Source: Myxococcales bacterium (GTDB lineage Bacteria; Myxococcota_A; Polyangia; Polyangiales; JADJMO01). Taken from it: a DNA stretch of 64,000 bases. The translations under genes and the position numbers were made by a program. The notes under the pieces were generated by a model, which did no database searches, was not told the DNA's origin, and saw only the letters and a program-made list of their open reading frames with translations. Location of the stretch: assembly GCA_016709545.1 (NCBI GenBank), contig JADJMO010000020.1, forward strand, positions 1-64,000, in the 5' to 3' direction. The first letter of the stretch is position 1, and each line of letters begins with the position of its first letter. Of the stretch, positions 27,552-37,271 are shown piece by piece.

Positions 27552-28160
27552 TCAGGGCAGCAAGGCTTCGACCGGCACCGCGAGGGTCCGTGCGCCCAGC
27601 GTCAGCTCCAGGGTCTCGCCTGCGCGGAGCACGGTCGAAACCGCGTACCGTCCCTCTGCGTCGGGACCGCGGTGGACCTCGAGGCAGCCGGCGGGGATGT
27701 TGACGATCACGTACGCAGGAATGCCCGCGCGCGCGTAGATGGCCAGCTTGCCGGTGCGGTCGTGCGCCAGCGACGCATCGGCCACCTCGAACACGACGGC
27801 GGCGTCGGCGGCGGACGGGAGTCGATCGCGATAGTCGCGCGGCTTCCCACGCAGGATCGCGCCGTCGGGCTCCGGCTCGTCGTGGGGAGGAACGGCGATT
27901 GGCCCCTGGGTCTGCATGTGGTGGTCGGGCTCGAGCTCGCGATCCAGCGCCGCGAGCAGCTTGACCGCCAGGTTGTGGCGCTTGCCGATCGTCATCGAGT
28001 CCTCACCGACGGCGCTCCGGTCCTTGTAGACCAGGAGCCCGTCGAGCAACTCGAGGGGCTCTCCGTCGACCAGGATGCCCGCCTCGAGCATTGCGTGCAG
28101 CTGCTCCACGCGGAGCCGCACGAAGCGCGGAGCCGCCGTGGAATCGACCGCGTTGGCCAT
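27552..28160 (-). CDS. Uma2-family putative endonuclease (DUF820, PD-(D/E)XK)
   Basis: The 202-aa protein (ATG 28160) starts with ELLDGLLVYKDR, then KRHNLAVKLLAALDREL. The central PEPDGAILRG and VVFEVADASLAHDRTGKLAIYARAGIPAYVIVN match the Uma2/DUF820 fold, with Asp, Glu and Lys of a PD-(D/E)XK-like nuclease site (EPDGA, EVAD, K). Family members are abundant in cyanobacteria and myxobacteria and are mostly uncharacterised; nuclease activity is inferred. An in-frame upstream ATG overlaps the repeat element at 28223, so it was not used. Confidence 0.88.
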   Translation of the reverse strand: MANAVDSTAAPRFVRLRVEQLHAMLEAGILVDGEPLELLDGLLVYKDRSAVGEDSMTIGKRHNLAVKLLAALDRELEPDHHMQTQGPIAVPPHDEPEPDGAILRGKPRDYRDRLPSAADAAVVFEVADASLAHDRTGKLAIYARAGIPAYVIVNIPAGCLEVHRGPDAEGRYAVSTVLRAGETLELTLGARTLAVPVEALLP

Positions 28161-28222
28161 CTTCGAAACGCTACCGTCCCAGCCGCCCTCGAGCAACCGA
28201 TGCGGCGCTCCTTCTTGCTGTT

Positions 28223-28283
28223 GCGGCCGCCCATGGAGGCGGCCGCGGTTCACTGCGCCGCCTTCGGCTCGCTCCGCTCACTT
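28223..28283 (+). repeat. Interspersed palindromic repeat, copy 1
   Basis: A near-palindrome (GCGGCCGCC at 28223-28231, GGCGGCCGC at 28238-28246) is followed by CTGCGCCGCCTTCGGCTC and GCTCCGCTCACT. The same arrangement occurs on the minus strand at 55926-55990, with about 80% identity over 60 bp. It lies between the Uma2 gene start and the end of the gene stopping at 28278, whose stop codon falls inside it. Confidence 0.6.
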
Positions 28284-29393
28284 CTCGCGCAGCACCACCG
28301 AGTAGTTCGCCACCGCGGCGCGGTCGTCGAGGAGGTTGCCCGGGGGCTTGGCGCCACCGGGGATCGTGCCCGTGTTGTCGAAGACGATCCAGTAGACGCC
28401 CTTGCCGGTGACATCGAGCTGGAACTGCTCGTTCTGCTTCACCACCGCCTGCTGCAGCGGCTTGCTCGGGGGCGGGGTGACCTCGCCGACCGTGAGGTAC
28501 TTCTCGATCCACGGCTTGACCGCGCTGTCCTCCATCACGAGGACGTTCATCGCGGGCGCGCCGTCGATCTTGCCGGTGACCGTGAGGATCTGGTCGGCCT
28601 CGTCGATGCTGAACGGCCCGAGGAAATCGCGCTGCTGCTCGTGCACCTCAGTGCGATCGTTGAGCAGCACGAGGCCGCCCTTCACCTGGTAGGAGACCTT
28701 GGGCCAGGTGCCGAGCTGCACGATGCCGGCGCGGAAATCGGTCTCGCTGTCGGGGCGGCGGCGCACGGTGAAGCCGTCGCGCAGGCGCTCGTTCATCAGC
28801 TGCTTCGCGTACTTGTCGCCGAAGCCGGTGAGCTGGTTGGCCATCGCGGGGAGGGTGGACTCGATGACCTTCAGCTGGAAGTTGGTCTGGACGAGCTGTT
28901 TCGTGCGGAAATAGGCGTAGAGGTCGTCCCCCGACATGAGGAAGTCCTGGTCGTACTGGATGCTGGCGCTCGCCTCGAAGGTGACCTTGTGGACGACGCT
29001 CGCGTAGGTGTACCCGACGCCGCTGAAGCTGATGACCAGGTCGCCGTTGGGGGCGGTGGTCTGGGTGCACGACCGGGGGAAGAACCGCCCGTTGGTCGGG
29101 TTGGTCGCGGCGCCGCTCGTCTCTCCGCCCTCGCGCAGCGCCGTCGTGCGCATCATCATCTCCTTGCAGGCTCGGTCGAGCGCGAAGGACATCATGCCGC
29201 GGCGTAGGGATTTGTTGGCCGGATCGTTGATGGTGCTGTTCATGAGCGAGAGGCCGGCCATGCCTGCGCGCTCGCAGGAGGCGCAGCCGGTCCCCGCCAG
29301 CGCGGCCAGCGCGAGCAGGGTGGCGAAGGCGCCCCGCGCACCCCATCCCACCTTTCGTGAACGATCGCCCCGCTTTCGGGCACTTCCGGGCAT
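28278..29393 (-). CDS. Putative lipoprotein, unknown function
   Basis: The product is up to 371 aa from ATG 29393. A GTG at 29351 would give a tighter signal peptide (VGWGARGAFATLLALAALAG then lipobox GTGC) and is a good alternative. Mature segments include an N-terminal helical stretch rich in Met (RRGMMSFALDRACKEMMMRT) and a long beta-rich region (GDLVISFSGVGYTYASVVH, FDNTGTIPGGA). I recognise no domain. Its stop codon lies inside repeat copy 1. It faces the kinase gene at 29600 across a 206-bp divergent gap. Confidence 0.72.
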   Translation of the reverse strand: MPGSARKRGDRSRKVGWGARGAFATLLALAALAGTGCASCERAGMAGLSLMNSTINDPANKSLRRGMMSFALDRACKEMMMRTTALREGGETSGAATNPTNGRFFPRSCTQTTAPNGDLVISFSGVGYTYASVVHKVTFEASASIQYDQDFLMSGDDLYAYFRTKQLVQTNFQLKVIESTLPAMANQLTGFGDKYAKQLMNERLRDGFTVRRRPDSETDFRAGIVQLGTWPKVSYQVKGGLVLLNDRTEVHEQQRDFLGPFSIDEADQILTVTGKIDGAPAMNVLVMEDSAVKPWIEKYLTVGEVTPPPSKPLQQAVVKQNEQFQLDVTGKGVYWIVFDNTGTIPGGAKPPGNLLDDRAAVANYSVVLREK

Positions 29394-29513
29394 GGACGAC
29401 GCCGGACAGGAGGAACGGGAGAGCCCACGGATGGGCCCGACGGGGGGGTGATGACCTTCATGCGGCGGTTCCTTGCATGCAGCCGGCTTGCCGACCGTAA
29501 GGTTCGGGGGTTT

Positions 29514-29532
29514 CTGCCCGTTGGACGGGCAG
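29514..29532. promoter_or_regulatory. Short hairpin in divergent intergenic region
   Basis: A perfect 7-bp stem CTGCCCG / CGGGCAG with a 5-base loop lies 68 bp before the kinase ATG. Position suggests an operator or leader hairpin; no consensus was recognised. Confidence 0.3.
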
Positions 29533-29599
29533 GTGTGTCCAGCTCTTCACGGCGATGTATCCTAACCCGCCCTGCGTCGTCGAACGTCTGGAACCTCGC

Positions 29600-31510
<1,911 letters not shown>

Positions 31511-31514
<4 letters not shown>

Positions 31515-32503
31515 CCGATCCCCGCGCGACGCCCGCCATTCGGAGCGGAGGACCGGACGGGGACGGTCCCGGAGCGACAAAGCCGAACGAGGCCACCATC
31601 ACCGCCGACCGCGCGCGCCCCGTCGACGGGCTCGTGCGCGAGGCGCTCGACGTCCCCTGGAGCGTCGCGCGCGATCTGGTCCGCCGTGGCAAGGTCACCG
31701 TCGACGGCAAGGTCGTCCTCGACGCGATCACCCGCGTGAAGAAGGGCGGCGAGGTCAACATACAGCCCAACGCCGTGCGCCGCGACGAGGGGCGTTTCCC
31801 CGAGGAGCGCATCGTCTTCGTCGACCCCCACCTCGTCGTGGTCGACAAGCCCTCCGGCATCTCCACCATCCCGTTCGACGAGGGTGAGCGCGGCACGCTC
31901 GAGGAGCTCGTCCGCCAGTACCTCGTGCGCCGTCATGGTCACCCGCGCCACGCCTCCCTCGGCGTCGTGCACCGCATCGACAAGGAGACGAGCGGCCTCG
32001 TCGTCTTCGCGCGCACGTTCGCCGCCAAGAAGGTGCTGTCGTTCGCCTTCCGCGAGCACACCATCGAGCGCCGCTACCTCGCCATCGTCCACGGCCAGCT
32101 CCGCACCGCGTGCACGTTCGACTCGATGCTGATCGAGGATCGCGGCGACGGCCTCCGCGGCAGCGTGAAGGACCGCATCCCGCGCAACGCGCAGCGCGCC
32201 ATCACCCACGTCGAGCCCCAGGCGAGCTCCAACGTCGCTAGCCGCGTCGCGTGTCGGCTCGAGACGGGCCGCACGCACCAGATCCGCATCCACCTCTCCG
32301 AGGGCGGGCACCCGCTCGTCGGCGATCGCGTCTACACGCGCGACCACCTGCGGGCCGGCCGCACGCTGCTCCAGGCGCCGCGCATGATGCTGCACGCGGA
32401 GGTGCTCGGCTTCGACCACCCCGTCACCGCGGCGCCGCTCCGCTTCGTGCGCCCGCCGCCCGCCGACTTCGTCGCGACCGACAAGAAGCTCGTCGGCGCG
32501 TAA
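31511..32503 (+). CDS. RluA/RluD-family pseudouridine synthase
   Basis: The 330-aa enzyme (GTG 31511, overlapping the kinase stop) isomerises uridine to pseudouridine in rRNA or tRNA. An S4 RNA-binding domain (about 50-95: WSVARDLVRRGKVTVDGK) precedes the catalytic domain. That domain carries VVVDKPSGIST, HRIDKETSGLVVFAR with the catalytic Asp (HRIDKETSG), RRYLAIVHG and the C-terminal LETGRTHQIRIHL. The target position cannot be read from sequence. A strong hairpin follows within 16 bp. Confidence 0.93.
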
Positions 32504-32518
32504 CCCGAACGCAAGGAC

Positions 32519-32542
32519 GCCCTCTTCCGCGGGGAAGAGGGC
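32519..32542. terminator. Bidirectional hairpin terminator
   Basis: A perfect 10-bp stem GCCCTCTTCC / GGAAGAGGGC with loop GCGG lies 16 bp after the pseudouridine synthase stop and 42 bp before the convergent gene's stop. It sits between convergent genes and can serve both. Confidence 0.75.
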
Positions 32543-32583
32543 GCCTCGGTCACGTTCGCGCGGAGCTCACTCCGCGCGTCGCC

Positions 32584-34539
32584 TCACTCCGCGTCCGGCG
32601 TGACCGCGGAGAGCCGGCTGAACGAGCCGTGGTCGGCGTGGGACACGCGCGCGCCGACGACCTTGCGGAAGGCGTTGATGCAGCGGGTGTTCTCCTCGGG
32701 CGAGCCGACCGAGATGCGGAAATACCCGGTGCCGAGGTGGTGGGTGGCGAGGGTGCGGACGAACACGCCCTCGGCCAGCATGCCCTTGACGATGGCGTCG
32801 CCGGTGAAGCCGGTGCCGGCCGCGTCGCAGAGGACGAAGTTGCCGTCGGTCGGGACCACGCGGACCCCGGCCACGCGACCGAGCTCGCGCTCGAGCCACG
32901 AGCGTCCACGGCGCACCGTCGCCAGGCGCTCCGTCTGCTCGGCCTCGTCCTCGAGCGCGGCCTGGGCGGCGGCGAGGGTGATGATGCTGACGTTCCACGG
33001 GAGCTTGGCGCGCGCCATGAGGCGGGCGACGGCCGGGTGGCTCAGCGAGTAGCCGAGGCGGAAGCCGGCGAGGCCGAACGCCTTCGAGAACGTGCGGAGC
33101 ACGATGGCGTTGGGGAACTCGGCGCACAGGCGCGCGAGGGTCTCGGCGCGGTGGTACGGGTCCTGGCCCGAGAACTCGTAGTACGCCTCGTCGAGCACGG
33201 TGGGCAGGCCGAGGGCGAGGAGGCGGCGGATGGTCGCCTCGTCGAGGTTGCTGCCCGTCGGGTTGTTGGGCGTGCAGAGGAACAGGACCTTGGTGCGCTC
33301 GGTGACCGCGCGGAGGATGGCGGGCACGTCGAAGCCGTCGGCCGTCATCGGCACGAGCACCAGGATGCCGCCGACCACGCGGGTGCGGGCCTCGTACATC
33401 GAGAAGGTGGGGACGTTGATGAGCACCTCTTCGCCCGGGGCGACGAAGGTGCGGATCACGAGGTCGATCATCTCGGTCGCGCCGGCGCCGAGGATGACGC
33501 CGTCGGGCTGGACGCCGTTGCGGGCGGCGAGCTTCTCGCGGAGGGCGCGGGCCGAGGTGGGGTAGCGGTTGCCGAGGCGGGCCGCGTCGACGACGGCCTG
33601 GATCACGCGCTCGGACGGGCCGAACGGCGACTCGTTCGACATCATGCGGGCGACGCCGTCCATCGCGGAGGCGAGCTCGAGGTGGTCCTCCTTGTAGGGG
33701 GCCGCGCCGCGCACCCAGCTCGGGGCGAACTGCTCGATGGCCTCGGGGTCGATGACCGCGCCGGCCGTGGGCTCGTCGCCGAGATCGTCGCCCCACACGC
33801 GGACCATGGCCTCGGCGCGGGCGTGCGCCTCGGGCGTGTCGACGTCGATCCAGCGGGCCTCGCCGGCGTCGACGGTGACGAACTTGCCGCTCGCCGAGAG
33901 GGCGCGGACGCCGTCGGACAGCGAGCAGTCGCCGCGCTGCGCGAACACCTTGGCGAGCTCGGCGCCGAGGGCGGCGTTGATGCGGAACACGCCGGTGTCG
34001 ATCGCGTCGTAGGACTCGATTTCCTTGCCGATGTTGGCGATCTTCACGCCGTCGAGCTTGACCTTGGTCGCGTCGTCGAGGTCGAAGCAGCGCTCGATGT
34101 CGCGGTCGACCGCGAGGGCGTTGGCGCCGCGCAGATCGGCCTCGCGGAGGCGGCGGACGATCTCGGGGGCGTAGAGGTGGTCGGCCATCGACAGGATGCA
34201 GTCCTGGTCGAGGTAGGCGCGGGCCTTGAGGAGCGAGACGCCGTTGGCGCCGGTCTCCCAGGTGTCGTTCTCGACGAAGACGAGCTTGAGGGCCAGCGTG
34301 GGCTCGGCCAGGAGGGCGCGCTTGATCTGGTCGCCGCGGTAGCCGACCACGACCACGGCCTCGGTGATCCCCTCGGACTGCAGGGTGCGCAGGATACGGA
34401 CGAGCAGCGGAACCCCGGCCACGGCCTTCAGCGGCTTCGGGAGGGTCTCTCCCATCACGAGGCGGGAGCCTCGACCAGCCGCGAGGATGATGGCTCTCGC
34501 GCACTTACCACTGCGCGAGATGAGGCTACGGTCGGTCAT
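32584..34539 (-). CDS. Nucleotidyltransferase-aminotransferase fusion protein
   Basis: The 651-aa fusion starts at ATG 34539, with CAGGAGC upstream. Residues about 14-245 are a sugar-phosphate/alcohol-phosphate nucleotidyltransferase (LAAGRGSRL, LPKPLKAV, MADHLYAPE, ARWIDVDTPE). A linker precedes a fold-type I PLP aminotransferase from about residue 285 (SNESPFGPS, LGAGATEMIDL, CTPNNPTGS, VLDEAYYEF, and the PLP-lysine segment FSKAFGLAGFRLGY). The latter is HisC/CobD-like. The head is nearest inositol- or phosphonate-type cytidylyltransferases. A fusion of activation and amination steps suggests CDP-activation of a small amino-phosphate or phosphonate head group; this is inference. Both domains keep their key motifs. 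Confidence 0.88.
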   Translation of the reverse strand: MTDRSLISRSGKCARAIILAAGRGSRLVMGETLPKPLKAVAGVPLLVRILRTLQSEGITEAVVVVGYRGDQIKRALLAEPTLALKLVFVENDTWETGANGVSLLKARAYLDQDCILSMADHLYAPEIVRRLREADLRGANALAVDRDIERCFDLDDATKVKLDGVKIANIGKEIESYDAIDTGVFRINAALGAELAKVFAQRGDCSLSDGVRALSASGKFVTVDAGEARWIDVDTPEAHARAEAMVRVWGDDLGDEPTAGAVIDPEAIEQFAPSWVRGAAPYKEDHLELASAMDGVARMMSNESPFGPSERVIQAVVDAARLGNRYPTSARALREKLAARNGVQPDGVILGAGATEMIDLVIRTFVAPGEEVLINVPTFSMYEARTRVVGGILVLVPMTADGFDVPAILRAVTERTKVLFLCTPNNPTGSNLDEATIRRLLALGLPTVLDEAYYEFSGQDPYHRAETLARLCAEFPNAIVLRTFSKAFGLAGFRLGYSLSHPAVARLMARAKLPWNVSIITLAAAQAALEDEAEQTERLATVRRGRSWLERELGRVAGVRVVPTDGNFVLCDAAGTGFTGDAIVKGMLAEGVFVRTLATHHLGTGYFRISVGSPEENTRCINAFRKVVGARVSHADHGSFSRLSAVTPDAE

Positions 34540-34855
34540 GGAAGCTCCTGAAGGGCGGCTCGTTATCATGCTGGGCACCGAACTGCCAAACGAATTGCAC
34601 GAAGAATTCACTGTTGCTGCACGACGGTCACACTGTGCCCCTGCGGCACACCCCCGCTCTCTGGAGAATCCTGCGGCTCATCGATGCGTGTAGGGGGATG
34701 CGGTTGCGGGGTTCGACTGGGAATCTTCTCCGTCGATACAACTAGCAACCGCGATGCCGCGCCGCGTCTGCGAACGCCGCTTCACACCAGGACACGCTTG
34801 TCGCTGCTCCGCATTCGAAGCCATCGGTCGTCGGAGCAACAGCCCTGACCGCTCG
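34540..34855. other. 316-bp intergenic region, probable leader of the fusion gene
   Basis: The GC content is lower than in neighbouring coding DNA and no gene is seen on either strand. It holds a small hairpin (TGTGCC / GGCACA, 34634-34650) and a long-range inverted repeat (GCGGTTGC at 34700-34707, GCAACCGC at 34745-34752). On the minus strand this would be the leader of the nucleotidyltransferase-aminotransferase gene. No known riboswitch fold was recognised. Confidence 0.5.
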
Positions 34856-35614
34856 TCAGGTCCCCTGCGGTGCGTCCCCGGCGGCGAGCTCCTCGGCGCG
34901 CGCGAGATCCTCGTGGGTGTCGATCTCGGTCCAGCGCAGATCGGCCACGTCGACCGCGCGGGCCTCCAGCGTACCGCCGTTCGCGCGCAGACACTCGTGC
35001 CAGACGTCCTCGTAGTAGAGGTTCGTGCGACCCGCTGTGACTGCGGCGCCCACCGCGGCGAGGATGGCAGGGAGCGCGCTCGCGGCGATGCGCACGGCGC
35101 CCGTGGCCTCGCCCGCGCTCTTCTTCGGATCGAGCCCTTTGCCGAACGCGATCACGCGATCGCCGTCGCAGAGGACCTTCATCTCTTCTGCCCCGAGGTC
35201 GTCGCGCCGGTCGACCGCGACGATCATCCCCGCGCCCTCGAAGGGCGCTCCGCAGAGCCGCGTGTGGAACGAATCCTCGAGGAACAGATCACCATCGAAC
35301 ACGAGCGTGTCGTCCGCGCCGCCCGCGAGCAGCGCGTCCGCGCACACGGCCACCGACGCGACCGTCTGCGTGCGATCGTAGGCGTCGTTGCGGCAGGTGA
35401 CCGTGGGGATCGGGCTCTTCGCGAGGGCCGCGCGCACCGAGGCCTCGGCGAACCCGGTGGCCACCACCACCTGCGAGACGCCGACCCTGGCGAGCTGGTC
35501 GATCATCCGCGCGAGGAGCGTGCGGCCCGCCACCTTCACGAGCGGCTTCGGGCGATCCTCGGTGAGGGGACGGAGGCGTTGGCCGATGCCGGCCGAGAGG
35601 ATGAGCGCTCGCAT
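34856..35614 (-). CDS. NTP transferase family protein (LicC/phosphonate-type nucleotidyltransferase)
   Basis: The 252-aa single-domain nucleotidyltransferase begins MRALILSAGIGQRLRPLTEDRPKP, the nucleotide-binding signature. It continues with VFDGDLFLEDSF (metal Asp), GAMIVAVD-like strand and TEIDTHEDLARAEEL near the end, a pattern of LicC-like and related cytidylyltransferases that make CDP-choline-type or CDP-aminoethyl products. It lies upstream of the fusion gene on the same strand, across 316 bp. Together they suggest an activated polar head group for surface glycan or lipid decoration. The actual substrate is unknown. Confidence 0.88.
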   Translation of the reverse strand: MRALILSAGIGQRLRPLTEDRPKPLVKVAGRTLLARMIDQLARVGVSQVVVATGFAEASVRAALAKSPIPTVTCRNDAYDRTQTVASVAVCADALLAGGADDTLVFDGDLFLEDSFHTRLCGAPFEGAGMIVAVDRRDDLGAEEMKVLCDGDRVIAFGKGLDPKKSAGEATGAVRIAASALPAILAAVGAAVTAGRTNLYYEDVWHECLRANGGTLEARAVDVADLRWTEIDTHEDLARAEELAAGDAPQGT

Positions 35615-35709
35615 GGGCGAGACGCGCTAGCACACCCGGGCACGCGCGGCGCAGCGGCGTTCGGCGTTGACGGGTGCGACCCCAGGCCGTAGCGGAGCGT
35701 CTGAGAGGC

Positions 35710-36819
35710 ATGCCGTCCCCCGAACCGACCCCCGCCACCGTGCTCGCCGCCCTCGAGGGCCTGCAAGACCCTTCCGCCCACGTGGCGCTCGTCGAGGCGG
35801 GCCGCCTGCGCGCGGTGGTCGAGGGGCACGGCATCCGCGTGACCCTCGAGACCGGCGCGAACGAGGACACGCGCGCCGGCATCGAGGCCGAGGCCCGCGC
35901 CGCGCTCGCCAAGGCCTTCCCCGACGCGGCGGTCACGCTGCGGTTCGTGCAGGCCACCGGCACGCGCGAGATCACGAGCGAAGACCCGCTCCCCGGCGTG
36001 AAGAACCTCGTGCTCGTCATGGCGGGCAAGGGCGGCGTCGGCAAGTCCACCGTCGCGAGCAACCTCACCATGGCGCTCGCGCGCGCCGGCCACCGCGTCG
36101 GCCTGCTCGACGCCGACATCTACGGGCCGAGCGTGCCCACCATGTTCGGCATCGGCGGCCGCCCGTTCTCCACCGACGGCAAGAAGATCGAGCCGCTCGA
36201 GCGCTTCGGCGTGAAGCTCATGTCGATCGGGTTCCTGCTCGAGGATCCCAAGGCCGCCATCGTGTGGCGCGGGCCCATGCTGCACGGCGCGCTCCAGCAG
36301 TTCCTCGGCGACGTCAACTGGGGCAAGCTCGACTACCTGATCCTCGATCTGCCGCCCGGCACCGGCGACGTCGCGCTCACGCTCTCGCAGAAGACGCGCG
36401 CGACCGGCACCGTGATGGTCACCACGCCGCAGGAGGTCGCCGTCATCGACGTCTACAAGGCCGTGTCGATGTGCGGCAAGCTCGGCATCCCGATCCTCGG
36501 CGTGGTCGAGAACGAGTCGCACTTCGTCTGCGACGGCTGCGGCAAGCAGCACAACCTCTTCGGGGCGGGCGGTGGCCAGAAGGTCGCCGACCTCGCTGGC
36601 GCGCCGCTGCTCGCGCAGATCCCCGTCGATCCCTCGGTGCGCGTGTGGGGCGATCAGGGCACGCCCGTGGTGCAGGCCCTGCCGCAGAGCTCCGTCGCCA
36701 AGGCGTTCACCGAGCTCGCCGACGCGGTCGTCGCCGAGGTCGCCAAGGCCAACGCCGGGCGCGGCACGCTCTCCATCACGCGCGAGGGGATGCCCGCGCG
36801 CCTGCCGATCCTGCGCTGA
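35710..36819 (+). CDS. mrp: Mrp/ApbC-family Fe-S cluster carrier ATPase
   Basis: The 369-aa protein (ATG 35710, with GAGAGG upstream) delivers Fe-S clusters to target proteins. An N-terminal MIP18-like segment (about 8-80) precedes the P-loop GKGGVGKS (106-113) with the deviant Walker A lysine. ADIYGPSVPTMFG, LPPGTGDVALTLSQ and the cluster-binding CDGCGKQHNLFG follow in family order. It is divergent from the nucleotidyltransferase (95 bp gap) and precedes a small gene by 2 bp. A cysteine desulfurase gene lies 4.6 kb away, though not in the same operon. Confidence 0.94.
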   Translation: MPSPEPTPATVLAALEGLQDPSAHVALVEAGRLRAVVEGHGIRVTLETGANEDTRAGIEAEARAALAKAFPDAAVTLRFVQATGTREITSEDPLPGVKNLVLVMAGKGGVGKSTVASNLTMALARAGHRVGLLDADIYGPSVPTMFGIGGRPFSTDGKKIEPLERFGVKLMSIGFLLEDPKAAIVWRGPMLHGALQQFLGDVNWGKLDYLILDLPPGTGDVALTLSQKTRATGTVMVTTPQEVAVIDVYKAVSMCGKLGIPILGVVENESHFVCDGCGKQHNLFGAGGGQKVADLAGAPLLAQIPVDPSVRVWGDQGTPVVQALPQSSVAKAFTELADAVVAEVAKANAGRGTLSITREGMPARLPILR

Positions 36820-36821
36820 GC

Positions 36822-37271
36822 ATGGCCGCGCGCCGGCGCTCGCGCCCGGGTCGCCTGGGACTGGGGGGTGGCGGCGTGGCCTCGACGCTGCGCGAGCTCG
36901 AGTCGATCGCGCGCAAGGTCGGCGCGCCGGTGCGCTACGAGGCCATGCGCGTCGGGCCCCGGGATGCGCTGCGGGTCACCGGGCGCGGGGGCCTCGTGCG
37001 CGTGCGCGGGGCCGCCTCGATCGTGTGCGACGAGACCCTGCCGGCGATCGACAAGGTCTTCGTGGTCGCCGAGGCGCTGGCGGCGCTCGACGTCGAGTAC
37101 CTGCACTTGCCGAACCTCGTGCGCTCGCTCATCCGCAAGCGGCCCGCGCAGCCGCCGGCGGACGAGGGCGCCTCACTTGGCGACGAAGACGCGAGTCTGG
37201 CGGGCGGGGATGCTGACGCCGCTGCTGACGGTGCCACCCTCCACCAGCTCCGTGAACGACCCGGCCGGTAG
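36822..37271 (+). CDS. Hypothetical protein overlapping a convergent gene
   Basis: The gene starts at ATG 36822, two bases after mrp. Residues 25-105 look like a compact fold (LRELESIARKVGAPVRYEAM, RGGLVRVRG, IVCDETLPAIDKVFVVAEAL, LHLPNLVRSLIRKR). The last 33 codons overlap the 3' end of the convergent GH13 gene and are low-complexity Asp/Ala/Gly, so the true protein may end near codon 105 if one base is missing from the sequence. No family was recognised. Confidence 0.6.
   Translation: MAARRRSRPGRLGLGGGGVASTLRELESIARKVGAPVRYEAMRVGPRDALRVTGRGGLVRVRGAASIVCDETLPAIDKVFVVAEALAALDVEYLHLPNLVRSLIRKRPAQPPADEGASLGDEDASLAGGDADAAADGATLHQLRERPGR

Noticed and set aside
34580..34610. Sigma-54-like promoter (TGGCA...TGCC) on the minus strand
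   Set aside because: The GG and GC elements are 9 rather than 10 bases apart and the rest of the consensus is poor.
34690..34760. tRNA or tmRNA-like piece with GGTTCGAC
   Set aside because: The flanking bases do not form a T-arm (GGGG opposite GGGA), and no acceptor or anticodon arm could be found.
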